Source: Zychaea mexicana
Lineage: Eukaryota; Mucoromycota; Mucoromycetes; Mucorales; Lichtheimiaceae
Direction of reading: 5' to 3'
Assembly: GCF_025766255.1 (NCBI RefSeq)
Contig: NW_026516807.1
Location: 1 to 64,000 of the forward strand
Length of the DNA: 64,000 nucleotides
The first letter of the stretch is position 1, and each line of letters starts with the position of its first letter. Below the pieces are notes generated by a model that was not told where the DNA came from, made no database searches, and was given only the letters and a program-made list of their open reading frames with translations. Positions 1-9,370 of the stretch are shown here, piece after piece. The translations under genes and the position numbers were made by a program.

Positions 1-231
1 GCATATAAACTAATAGAATATAATGATTATACAAATTTATTTAAAATAGTAGATCCCATTTTATTTATGAATATGGTTAAAAAGATATTTTATAAAAAAG
101 AATATAATGAAATTGAGGAATAAGATATAAAAGGTTTTTTAAAGAGTAATAATGAACTTTATATTGTAAATGGTAATGAATATAGGTTTAGAAATGATCT
201 AATAGAAATGTTGCAGAATTATCACCATTAG
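1..231 (+). pseudogene. 3' part of an unrecognised AT-rich island gene
   Basis: One reading frame runs from the left window edge to a TAG at 229-231, interrupted only by a TAA at 121-123. The product is rich in Lys, Asn, Ile and Tyr, as are the other genes of this island. I do not recognise it, and its start lies outside the window. The single internal TAA could be a decayed Gln codon (CAA to TAA) or the true end of a shorter protein. It reads in the same direction as the next gene (322-675). Confidence is low because only about 75 codons are visible. Confidence 0.3.
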
Positions 232-274
232 TATTTGCTAATAAATAAATTTCAAACTCAATCACTTTTTTTAT

Positions 275-312
275 AAAATTGAATTTTATTTTTATATAAA
301 AATAAATTATTC
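275..312 (+). promoter_or_regulatory. AAAATTGA/TATA promoter block of the 322-675 gene
   Basis: AAAATTGA lies at 275-282, followed by a T-run and TATATAAAAATAA, 39 bases before the ATG at 322. The same block precedes four other island genes (8210-8217 minus, 9320-9327, 10491-10498, 21651-21658 minus). Promoter function is inferred from position and recurrence. Confidence 0.5.
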
Positions 313-321
313 AAAAAGAAA

Positions 322-675
322 ATGGTCGCGTTAAATGAATATCTTCCTATTAACCACATTGGTCCTAGAATCAATTTATGTAAAGAAATTGTTACATTTA
401 TTGATTCAGAATTCAATCATTTTGTTAAAGAAAATATGATTAAAAAAATTCAAGAAAGTTTAAAAAATAAAATAGAATCTCTTTTTTCAAATGATCATTT
501 CTTAGATTTGTCTATGAATCATGGTTTTTGTAGCCATAAATTCAAAAAAGGAAAACGTAGTAGACAGTTTTGTAGGAAGAAAATCAAGACAAATTTACCT
601 GATGGTAAAAAGGATTATCGTTGCTGTCAATATAGTAAGCTACATATTCTAAAAAAAAAAGCTATTGGTAGTTAA
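322..675 (+). CDS. small putative zinc-binding protein of the AT-rich island
   Basis: A 117-residue basic protein with an intact frame. The N-terminal 70 residues look helical and carry no known motif. The C-terminal part (about residues 72-108) has a Cys/His pattern: CSH, then a Lys-Gly-Lys-rich stretch, an isolated Cys, and YRCC. This resembles the short C-x2-H...KG...C...C knuckle common in AT-rich viral and parasite-like gene sets, but the last expected His is a Tyr. Function is unknown; DNA or RNA binding is a guess. It has its own promoter block and converges on the chromodomain pseudogene at 855-1253. Confidence 0.5.
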   Translation: MVALNEYLPINHIGPRINLCKEIVTFIDSEFNHFVKENMIKKIQESLKNKIESLFSNDHFLDLSMNHGFCSHKFKKGKRSRQFCRKKIKTNLPDGKKDYRCCQYSKLHILKKKAIGS

Positions 676-854
676 TGATAGTACTAAAATACAGAGATAA
701 AAGAGCTGTATATAAAACCTGAGAAGAAAACAGAAAAAAAAATAAAAAAAAAGAAAACCTCTAAAAATTAATATTGGTAATCCTTTTTTCTTATGCTTTA
801 ATAATATTCTTCTAGAAATTTTTTTATATAACTCTAATATATATTATGTTCTTA

Positions 855-1253
855 TTATAATATGCCTAGACTATGCCTTTCAATATATACATTTAATAAT
901 TCTTTTTGGTTAAACATATCAATAGATACCCAACTATTATCATTATTACTATATCCAACCCATTTTACCTGAAATAAATATGCATTCTTTTCTTTTTTAT
1001 GTCCAATAATACTTTCTATTTCATATGATACAGTTGAACACTGTTTTCCTTTTACATTTCTTTTTCCTTTTTCTAGTACGTTGATTAAAATTAGGAATAT
1101 CATTATCATTTTCAGTATTTTCTAAATTATCTGATTCACTGTTATCATCTATAACCATTTCATTATTTGATAATGTCATATTTAATAAGTTATTTTGTAG
1201 TTGTACCATTCTATCAAGCTTATCCTTATTTTATTTATTATTACTAACAACTA
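855..1253 (-). pseudogene. chromodomain-bearing 3' part of a zinc-ribbon transposase gene
   Basis: Reading leftward from 1253, a Ser/Asn/Asp-rich linker starts around MVQLQNN. A frameshift near 1080-1110 follows, then a chromodomain (YEIESIIGH ... FQVKWVGY ... NSWVS) ending at 855. The aromatic positions expected of a methyl-lysine cage (Y, W, Y/W) are present. The linker and chromodomain are clearly related to those at 12692-13060. The 5' part of the same gene is at 7770-8171, beyond the foldback element. Joining the flanks over a single TA keeps one frame (one TAA remains in the linker). The DDE domain expected between the zinc ribbon and linker is absent, so an internal deletion predates the insertion. 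Confidence 0.6.
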
Positions 1254-1324
1254 CAGGATTTTTCATCTCCTAGCAGACGTTTGAACTTTTATTTAGGCAG
1301 AAGGGATTTTAATTTTAGGCAGCG

Positions 1325-1758
1325 TGGACATGAATGTTAATCTAAGTGGACATGAATAAAAGTTAATCTGGACATGAATAATAATTGATCTGGACATGAA
1401 TGAAAATCGAGCTGGACATGAATGAAAATTGGGCTGGACATGAATGAAAATCGATCTAGACATGAATGAAAATCAAGCTGGACATGAATGAAAATCAAGC
1501 TGGACATGAATGAAAATCGAGCTGGACATGAATAAAGATCGATCTGGACATGAATATAAAACGATCTGGACATGAATATAAATCGACCTGGACATGAATA
1601 TAAATCGATCTGGACATGAGAAAAATCAATCTGTACATGAATGAAAATCATTCTGGACAAGAATAATAATCAATCTAAACATGAATAATAGACAACCTGG
1701 ACATAATAACAGTCAACCTGGACATAGTTTTAGTCAACTAAGACATAATAAAAGTTGA
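1325..1758. repeat. 22-bp tandem array, left foldback arm
   Basis: About 20 head-to-tail copies of a unit close to TGGACATGAATGAAAATCGA followed by TC. The inner copies are progressively more diverged. The array is mirrored in the right arm (about 7290-7700). Subterminal arrays often bind the transposase or aid arm pairing; that is inference here. Confidence 0.85.
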
Positions 1759-2620
1759 AGTAGATAATATATTAAGTGTAGCAGAGCAGAATATTTGAGT
1801 ACTTAGGATTTTCAATTCAAGTCAAGACATAATAGAAGTTAAGCAGTACAAAGCCAATGTCAAGATTTAGTAGTATGGCTGTTTCACTCGTGACAAGAAG
1901 CTTGTAGGCTAATGTACAGGAAATGGCAAGGGTGCGTCAGAGACTCACTGTGTGCATAAGCCTATTTTGCTGCTGTGGGAACAGGGCCTGAGCGTTTCCC
2001 CTCATTTCATTTTACCTGGGTTGAGATTGAAACAGATTGGAGGCTGGTGGCTGAGGTAGGTGGAAAGTGTGGGGTTTGTTAGCAGCAGCAGGGATCTTTT
2101 TTTTTCTCATTACCATTCGCCATGGCAAATCAACAGCTGCGACGCACACTTGTAAATGGCTCCTACTCTCTTCACGATGAACAAAATACAAGGAAAACAA
2201 AACGGCGCAATCCACGGATTTATTGAAAAACGAAATGAAGGTAACTGTTTTCTTAAGAAAAGCATGGGCTCAAGATTTGTAAGGAGTAGACCGCCGTTAC
2301 TGCTGCTTAAAAAAAACGCTGGGTAAGTGAACAAGGGAAGGAAAAGGTTATCGGTTGTGCTTGGGGTATAGCTTTAGTGGACATATGCCCATTCGAATTA
2401 CTGCTTCTTTCTCTTTTTCTCTGTATATACGTGATGCACCATCTTGCACCAATCCAACGTCAAACGTACGTGCGTAATACAACATCGTCCTCTACCTGCA
2501 CAAACGATTCGTACTCACAACAAGAACCACGCAACAATCTTCTTCTCCATTACTCAAACACAATCATATACAACATGACGCTGATCCGCCATTGGCTTGC
2601 AAAACATACAGCCTGGCGCA

Positions 2621-2860
2621 TTTACCTCTCACTACCATATACGCCCATATTACATGATGACGGCTATGACGCCGGTCTTTTGTTTAATACTTGTACGCTC
2701 AAGCACATCATCATCGTAATGACGGTCATCTCTTTCTTTGCTGTTTGTATACACATCAACGCGATGATAATTATATTCCTATGATGCATACACACCACCA
2801 CAACTATAACCCTCCTCTGCAATTCGCTGTACTCGCACACATACGATGGCAACGACGATT
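2621..2860. other. extra segment in left foldback arm
   Basis: The right arm runs continuously from the block at 3621-3663 into 3664-3706. The corresponding left-arm blocks (2588-2620 and 2868-2908) are separated by about 240 bases. This is either an insertion in the left arm or a deletion from the right. No terminal repeats or coding potential are evident in it. Confidence 0.5.
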
Positions 2861-3221
2861 ACCTTTTTCTTTTTGCATATGCCACTACGAACATTGCCGG
2901 TCTTGATGGATAAGGTAGTTATATATGCTGATGGGTGGTATGTAGGGTTTTATTATTGTTACTGTAGATGTTACGGCTGGAAAAAAAAATAAAAGCAAAA
3001 GATCATACATTATGTAGTCATTATGTTTCAGTTGTCTGCATAAACGGGTGTGAGATGGGATTGCATGTTATTACAAGTGCTTCTATAAAAACTATAGATA
3101 TAGCTCTGAGCGGTGATGATAATATGGCAGGGACAAAGAAGAAAAGGCGTTTGTTGTTATGAAGGAGGAAGTTTCTTTGCTATTACAACAGCAACTTTAT
3201 TTGTTGTTAATAACAACAACT

Positions 3222-3443
3222 ATGAACAACCGACAAGTTACTACCCTTGACGACATTCGCTACGCTCTCTCTCACTCGACTGTACGTGGAGTTCTTGCAC
3301 TCATTCCAAATGAAATCGTGTGCGTTCCTGCTGCTCGATGGCAGATCTTCAAGGATCGCATCTCGGAATTGTGTGGCTACAAATGGGTTCACAAACGCGA
3401 GACCGTGCATGGCACCAGACGCTCTGCCACGCAATATCAATAA
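3222..3443 (+). CDS. unrecognised small protein in the foldback centre
   Basis: A 73-residue frame starting at MNNRQVTT, chosen because the upstream in-frame ATG at 3159 adds only a Leu/Gln-rich simple stretch. The product looks globular (LDDIRYALSH, VLALIPNEIV, WQIFKDRISEL) with a basic tail. Its base composition is less AT-rich than its surroundings. It lies in the unique centre between the inverted arms, where an autonomous foldback element would keep its gene. No family is recognised. It could be a chance frame or the remnant of a larger gene. Confidence 0.3.
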   Translation: MNNRQVTTLDDIRYALSHSTVRGVLALIPNEIVCVPAARWQIFKDRISELCGYKWVHKRETVHGTRRSATQYQ

Positions 3444-4540
3444 TTAGAATAACCATCCTTCACCACGAAACAACATCCTTCGCACTTGTATAACTCTTAT
3501 GGAACCTTCTTCGTTGTCTTTCTTATATAACGGTCACATACTTTATTTTCATCCAATCCACAGCAACACAAAAGGAAAGATAACCCGTCAGTTATCCTTC
3601 CTGCTATCTACAGCTCATTTTTCCATAAAGACCGGCGATGTTAACGTTGGTATATGCAAAAGGTAAAAAGTATTCGCGTCAGGCTGTATTTTGCAAGCAA
3701 TGGCGGATCAGCGTCAGTTGTATATGATTGTGTTTGAGTAATGGAGAAGAAGATTGTTGCGTCGTTCTTGTTGTGAGTACGAATCGTTTTGCAGGTAGAG
3801 GACGATGTTGTATTACGCACGTACGTTTGACGTTGGATGGTGCAAGATGGTGCATCAAGTATATACAGAGAAGAAAAAAAAACAGTAATTCTGAATGAGC
3901 GTATGTCTACTAAAGCTATACCCCAAGCACAACCAGTAAACTTTCCTTCCCTTGTTTACTTACCCAGCGTTTTTTTAAGCAGTAACGGCGGTCTACTCCT
4001 TATCAATCTGGAGCACATGCTTTTTTTAAGAAAACAGTTACCTTCATTTCGTTTTTCAATAAATCCGTGGATTGTGCTGTTTTGTTTTCTTTGTTTTTTA
4101 TTCATCGTGAAGAGAGTAGGAGCCATTTACAAGTGTGCGTCGAAGCTGTTGATTTGCCATGGCGAATGGTAATGAGAAAAAAAAAGATCTTTGGTTGTTG
4201 TTGTTTCCTCCCTGTTGCTGCTAACAAACCCCACACTTTCCACCTACCTCAGCAACCAGCCTCCAGTTTGTGTTAAACTCAACCCAGGTAAAATGAATGG
4301 AGGGGAAACGCTCAGGCCCTATTCCCACAGCAGCAAAATAGGCTTATGCGCACAGTAGTAAGTCTCTGACGCACCCTTGCCATTTCCTGTACATTAGCCT
4401 ACAAGCTTTTTGTCACGAGTGAACCAGCCATACTACTATATCTTAACATTGGCTTTGTACTGCTTAACTTCTATTATGTCTTGACTTGAATTGAAAATCT
4501 TAAGTACTCATTATTCTGCTCTACTACACTTAATATATTA

Positions 4541-7025
4541 TGGTGGGAGTCAGCTTGAAGGGAGTTTCTGAGACCCAATTTTCAACCTTTATAGAAATTT
4601 CCCATCACCTGCAAATGCCACGAAATATAGCGCAATCGACAGCTTTCGATGAGAGGAACACGGTGTGCTAAATTTTATTTTGATTGAGCCATTTGTCGCT
4701 GCGCAATAACACCTCAAAGTTTCCGTATTTGGCCCTATTTGGCTGGGATACAATCGTTTTTTGCGTTCAAAGTCTACACCATTTCGCTTTGAACTAACGC
4801 AATTAGCACTTCTTCCATTTACTATCGAACCATTACTTCCCATCACAACTCCATTGCAATTCAACATGCCTAAACCAAGCAAAAGATCCCTCAAGGGAAA
4901 AGCCAACTACTACAACAGCAAAAAAGCGAAGTTACAGCGCGAAACAGAAGAACGCGTTGAAACGCGTGAGGAGCAGCCTGCGCCTGCCTCTGACGAAGTA
5001 GCCCACGTCAGCGATGAAGATATCAGCGACGAAGAAATCATTGGTGAAGACTATTCTGACTTCACCGAAGAAGAACTCGTCAGAGTCACCAATCAGGTAT
5101 CCAGTGGTTTCCTTGTCTGGAGCGAAGGTGCTGATAAAAAAGGGTGTGGCACCCTCTATCATAAGAATGATCCACGTACTATTGCGAGTAAAGAACGAAA
5201 GGAGCGAGAAAAGGCAGCAGGCTCTCAGCGCATCGAAGAAGCTTTTGGATTTCAGAAAATCGAATTGAAAAGAGCTAAGGAAGCGAAAAAGCAGCAAGAG
5301 CGCTTTACCATGGAGGAGGCTGCTTTAGCCTTACAAAAGTACGCCGATCCATACAAGAAAACGCCTGACGTCGACCAGCTGCAAAGAGCCCGTCTTGGCA
5401 CTCTGTACGACTTCTTCACGAAGGTGTTAAATGGCACTGGCAAGGTTGATGCGTCTTTGCAACTGAGTGAAGGAACTTGGAAACGCAGTAAACGCTTTGC
5501 TCAACGAATTCACGAATGGGCCAACGAGTACCTCGTCAATAAGTCGCTTGTTCCGTCGAAACGAGGTGCATACATTAAGACAGCATGTATGCTTACTGAT
5601 GAGAACCTTAAATCGAAGTGCTTAGAGTTCATTCGCTCTCTCAAGCCTGAGGAGAGAACGGTCCGCGGACTCCAGGAGTTCATTCAAGAAAAGCTTGTTG
5701 TTGACGAATGCAACCCTGAGCACCGCCTTGAAACCATGATTTCAGAATCCACTGTCAGACGGTATCTGAAGAAATGGGGATTTATGCTGCGTGATAGTCA
5801 AGCACAAGGCGTTTACATTGACGGTCACGAACGTCAAGACGTTGTTGAATATCGGAAGGAGTGGTCGAAAAGAATGCTTGGGCATCGTAAGCTCATGCTT
5901 TCCTACGATAATGACGACGAGCCAGAGGCACTGGCGATGCAAATTTGGGTACATTTGATAGGGAAACAATCTATAAATGCTCTTACAACGAATGCTTTGT
6001 TATGAATTATATAGGACCGCAGAAAAGTCCTTGTTACTCACGACGAGACGTACTTCTACTCGAACGACAGCAAACGCAATTTGTATCTTGCAACAGACGA
6101 AAGCATCATTCGTAAGAAAGGTCAAGGTCGAGCAATAATGCTCAGCGCGTTTGGATGCTCGTGCCACGGCTTATTTTGTTGCGAAACAATTATTCCTGGT
6201 GCCCAAAAAGACGGGTACTGGAAAAAAGAGCATATGGCGAAGCAGCTTGAATCAGCCATCGAGAAATTCAAAGTGCTTCACGGTGACTGCATTGGCGTCT
6301 TCTGCTTTGACCAAAGCTCTAATCACTCTGCGATGCCGGATGATGCTCTCAATGCCTATAGAATGAATATGGGTCCAGCAGGAAAGCAAATCGTTTCCTG
6401 TAACGGTGGCTATATCGGACCTGATGGTCAATGGGTCGTTCAGCGTATGGTTGATGATGCTGGTGTTCCCCGTGGGCTAAGCGCTGTTATCAAGGAGAGA
6501 GGGTTTTGGCCAGCTGAAGGTTTGATTCGCTATTGTCAACGCGAAAACTCTGGTAATTGCTGTGCAGTGCACCTTATGTCAAGTCAACCAGACTTCCAAG
6601 CACAAAAGTCCCTTTTGGAGGAGATCTGCTTCAAACACCACATAATCTTTGAGAAATATCCAAAGTTTCATTGTGAGTGTAACTGGATCGAAAGAGTGTG
6701 GGCAGAGATGAAGAGAATTACTAGACAAGAGTGTGATTATTCCTTCAAATCCCTTCAAGAACGCGTCCACCAGCTTCCTCAACGAATCCCTATACAACAC
6801 ATAATTCATTATGAAAAGCGTGCCTGGAGATTCATTGAAATTTACAGCAGGGATCTCGATTTTATGCATGCTGAGTGGGCTACCAAAAAATACAAAAGCC
6901 ATCGCACCTTACCTCCAACCCTTGACTTCTCTGATTTTCCTGAATAAATTTTTTGTACTACCCTAGCGGTATTTGAATTTGAAATAATTTTTGCAAAAAA
7001 ACTCCCTTCAAGCTGACTCCCACCA
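4541..7025 (+). mobile_element. Tc1/mariner-type element A (TA target duplication)
   Basis: Perfect 27-bp terminal inverted repeats begin TGGTGGGAGTCAGCTTGAAG. TA dinucleotides flank the element at 4539-4540 and 7026-7027. Removing it and one TA regenerates a sequence exactly complementary to the intact opposite foldback arm (near 1755-1785). It therefore jumped into the foldback element after the arms existed. Length is 2,485 bp. It contains one intact two-exon transposase gene, so it may be autonomous. Confidence 0.92.
4866..6947 (+). CDS. Tc1/mariner (DDE_3) transposase, two exons
   Basis: Exons 4866-5948 and 6015-6947 with a 66-bp phase-0 GT-AG intron give 671 residues. The ATG at 4866 (MPKPSKRSLKGK) was chosen over an upstream in-frame one because the related protein of element B starts MPKRKGK. 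The N-terminal 330 residues are charged and contain helix-turn-helix-like segments. The catalytic core follows: VLVTHDE (Asp near 371), CFDQSSNH (Asp near 460) and CNWIERVW (Glu near 587). The long Asp-Glu gap is filled by a Cys-containing insert typical of a fungal DDE_3 branch. The frame is intact. It should cut and paste the element at TA sites in the nucleus. Confidence 0.88.
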
Positions 7026-7053
7026 TATCTACTTCAACTTTTATTATGTCTTA

Positions 7054-7287
7054 GAAGGCTGTTTAATACTTTATTGATTTTCATATTTTTAATTTATTTT
7101 ATATATTTAGTTATTAAGTTTTATTTTTAAAAAAATATATAATGATCAATATAATTAGGGGTGGTCAGAGAAAATCTTTATTTTTGATGACGTGGTTAGC
7201 TGGTCATTGAGACGGTAGTCGGAACCCTAGAATAATGGTAGTTATTCTAAACACTTGCCTATAAGTGCCTCATGAACAGTGTTCTTA
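7054..7287. mobile_element. 234-bp insertion with 5-bp duplication
   Basis: The right foldback arm has 234 bases absent from the left arm. They are bracketed by TCTTA at 7049-7053 and 7283-7287. No inverted ends or coding sequence are apparent, so the class (SINE-like or small MITE) is open. Confidence 0.55.
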
Positions 7288-7289
7288 GT

Positions 7290-7700
7290 TGATTAAAACA
7301 ATGTCCAGTTTGACTGTTATTATGTTCGGGTTGTCTATTATTCATGTTTAGATTGATATTATTCTTGTCCAGAACGATTTTCATTCATGTACAGATTGAT
7401 TTTTATTTTGTCCAGATTGATTTCACTCATATCCAGATCGATTTATATTCATGTCCAGGTCAATTTATATTCATGTCCAGATCGTTTTATATTCATGTCC
7501 AGATCGATCTTTATTCATGTCCAGGTCAATTTATATTCATGTCCAGCTCGATTTTCATTCATGTCTAGATCGATTTTCATTCATGTCCAACTCGATTTTC
7601 ATTCATGTCCAGCTTGATTTTCATTCATGTCCAGATCAATTAGTATTCATGTCCAGATTAACTTTTATTCATGTCCACTCAGATTAATATTCATATCTAC
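7290..7700. repeat. 22-bp tandem array, right foldback arm
   Basis: Inverted counterpart of the left array, with units close to ATTCATGTCCAGATCGATTT. The outermost copies are the best conserved. Confidence 0.85.
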
Positions 7701-7769
7701 TCTACGTAAAATTAAATCACTTCTGCCTAAATAAAAGTTCAAACGTCTGCTAGGAGATGAAAAATCCTG

Positions 7770-8171
7770 TATTCCAACACTAGATACAGTACTATCTCTT
7801 GGTGTTTTCTTTAAATATTCATATAATAAGTATAAAATTTTATTAATAGGTAACTTTGCTTTATAAAATATTGTATCTTCAAAAATTGATAAAGATTTTC
7901 TACATTCATACTAAGAGCATCGATATCTCTTTTGCTGATTTTCATAATTAACTTCATTATTACATTTTGGACATATATTATATTTTTTTAAAATATTCAT
8001 TTTTGATAAATAATTTATAGCTTGACTTTCATCTAAAAAGTATGGATATAGCTTATATAATGATGACAATATAATAGTTGTGTAAAATTTATTTGGTATT
8101 TCATTTGCATAAAAATAATTTTTACTATCTTTTTCTTCTTTTTCTTCTTTTTCATTTTCTAGTTTCTACAT
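7770..8171 (-). pseudogene. zinc-ribbon N-terminal part of a Merlin/IS1595-like transposase
   Basis: Reading leftward from an ATG at 8171, the frame gives a Glu/Lys-rich start, a helical region and a zinc ribbon. The ribbon is CPKCNNE, about 15 residues, then a Cys pair. It is followed by DTIFYKAKLPINKILYLL, characteristic of IS1595/ISXO2 and Merlin transposases. Two in-frame TAG codons interrupt it, one directly after the ATG (8168-8166) and one inside the ribbon (7913-7911). Both could be former Gln CAG. The frame passes through the TA target into the linker/chromodomain at 855-1253. The DDE catalytic domain is missing. Confidence 0.55.
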
Positions 8172-8179
8172 AATAATAT

Positions 8180-8225
8180 AGAGATGTTACTTTTTATAAT
8201 AAAAAAAATTCAATTTTGTTAAAAA
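8180..8225 (-). promoter_or_regulatory. AAAATTGA/TATA block of the zinc-ribbon gene
   Basis: On the minus strand AAAATTGA (8217-8210) is followed by a T-run and TATAAAAAG, 38 bases before the ATG at 8171. Spacing is nearly identical to the 322-675 gene (39 bases). Confidence 0.5.
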
Positions 8226-8470
8226 ATAAAAATAAAGTAGATTATGTCGGAGTTTTAACTTGCCCTATATTCTATACTTGATCCAAAAAAGAATTGTGTT
8301 GGATGTTCCTTGGGGTCATAGTACCTTAGAAAATAAACATAAGACTTATGATTTATAGGACACCATCGAAAGTATAGAAACTCATGTACGAAAGCGACTG
8401 CATGCTTTTGACACAGAATTTTATCTTGACTGGGCACAGCATTCTATCCAAAACGTCATCTGATTATTCC

Positions 8471-8636
8471 GTTCCAACTATTTTCCCCTAAATGATCAAA
8501 CTGAAGCTGACATCATTCGACGAGTCTATGGATTCATTGATACAGCATTTGACGTTCCAACTATTTTTCCCTAAATGATCAAACTGAAGCTGACATCATT
8601 CGACGAGTCTATGGATTCATTGATACAGCATTTGAT
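8471..8636 (+). repeat. 83-bp tandem duplication
   Basis: Bases 8471-8553 and 8554-8636 are almost identical head-to-tail copies. The unit encodes part of the decayed protein that continues to 9167, and 83 is not a multiple of three, so the duplication shifts the frame. Confidence 0.9.
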
Positions 8637-9167
8637 GACCTCAAGAGAGACGTCTTCATTTCTTTGAAATTATTAATTTCCAGAGATCAACTAGTTAATT
8701 TCTAAAGATTAAGTTAATTTCTAAAGTTTAACTACCTAATTTCTAGAAATTAATAATTTCAAAGAAATGAAGACGTCTCTCCAAGGTTGATATCAGAACG
8801 TAAGTAATACTGTTACGGCTGGGAAAACATCCTAATACTCATCAAGCTACTGACTGGATTATTTATTGCTTTAGAGGGGAAATGGAGAGCACAGCAAGCT
8901 CTGATAGAAAGAATATCCTTCGCACCCCAAATGACCTTAAGAAACACAGTCATCAGACGGATATACTTTTCAAGTGCTCAAAAAGGCGAGATCGGATGCT
9001 GTGAGGTGGGGAAGACGGATGCAGGCGACATTGGCATGAAAGAGAAGAACGAGCTGGGCTTGAAGGTTCCAAAGATGCTGAAAGATATGATGTGGAAGCT
9101 CGTATATGTGTGCCCGAAAAGAAAAACTGAGCTAGTCATCTTTTTATTCGTCATGATGGGTGAGTAA
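8475..9167 (+). pseudogene. decayed Mucorales-type hypothetical protein gene
   Basis: Coding-like pieces in changing frames: NYFPLNDQTEADIIRR at 8475 onward, a middle piece around 8880-9000 (DLKKHSH ... FKCSKRRDR), then CEVGKTDAGDIG ... KMLKDMMWKLV to 9167. This order (acidic region followed by R-x-x, a Ser/Lys-rich region, then E-V-G-K-T-D and L-K-x-P-K-x-L-K-D-M) matches a repeated hypothetical family I associate with Mucorales. The function of that family is not established. It is broken by the 83-bp duplication, by a 137-bp hairpin insertion and by at least one frameshift. The family match is from memory. Confidence 0.45.
8645..8781. mobile_element. palindromic MITE-like hairpin
   Basis: 36-bp arms (8645-8680 and 8746-8781) are perfect inverted repeats and start GAGAGACGTCTTCATTTCTT. 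CAA flanks both ends (8642-8644, 8782-8784), suggesting a 3-bp target duplication. The 65-bp centre holds several TTAATTTCTAAAG-like repeats. It splits the decayed gene at 8475-9167. Confidence 0.75.
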
Positions 9168-9280
9168 TAGGGACTGGTTGAGGTTATAATGATTATGCTC
9201 TGGTTTATTGGTACTAATTGGATGAATAGCCACAATAAGTTGGTGTAATCAAAATAATTTTCATAAAATTAAATTATGTA

Positions 9281-9354
9281 TGTCTTGGCATATATATATT
9301 TAAGAATTTTGAAAAAATAAAAATTGAATTGTTTTTATTATATAAAAATAACAC
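9281..9354 (+). promoter_or_regulatory. promoter block of the 9371 gene
   Basis: TGTCTTGGCATATATATATT, then AAAAATTGA (9319-9327) and TATATAAAAATAA, 43 bases before the ATG at 9371. A colinear copy of 73-74 bases lies at 10452-10524 before the Rep gene. Confidence 0.55.
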
Positions 9355-9370
9355 CTCATAATATTAAACA

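Larger units (their letters stand above)
1254..7769. mobile_element. foldback-type transposon with 1.4-kb inverted arms
   Basis: The left end (CAGGATTTTTCATCTCCTAG at 1254) is repeated inverted at 7769, and both ends are flanked by TA (1252-1253, 7770-7771). Left arm 1254 to about 2620 pairs with right arm about 3664-4538 plus 7028-7769. A further paired block (2868-2908 with 3621-3663) shows that about 240 bases are extra in the left arm. The right arm is split by a Tc1/mariner-type element and a 234-bp insertion. Without these the element was about 3.8 kb. The outer 450 bases of each arm are arrays of a 22-bp unit. It sits inside the zinc-ribbon/chromodomain gene. I see no transposase of its own; the centre has only a 73-residue frame. 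Confidence 0.8.

Noticed and set aside
1337..1660. Long repetitive frame over the 22-bp arrays (and its mirror at 7344-7687)
   Set aside because: It is translation of a tandem repeat open in several frames, not a gene.
1325..1758. Array considered as CRISPR
   Set aside because: No unique spacers: the whole 22-bp unit repeats without interruption, and the array is mirrored within a transposon.
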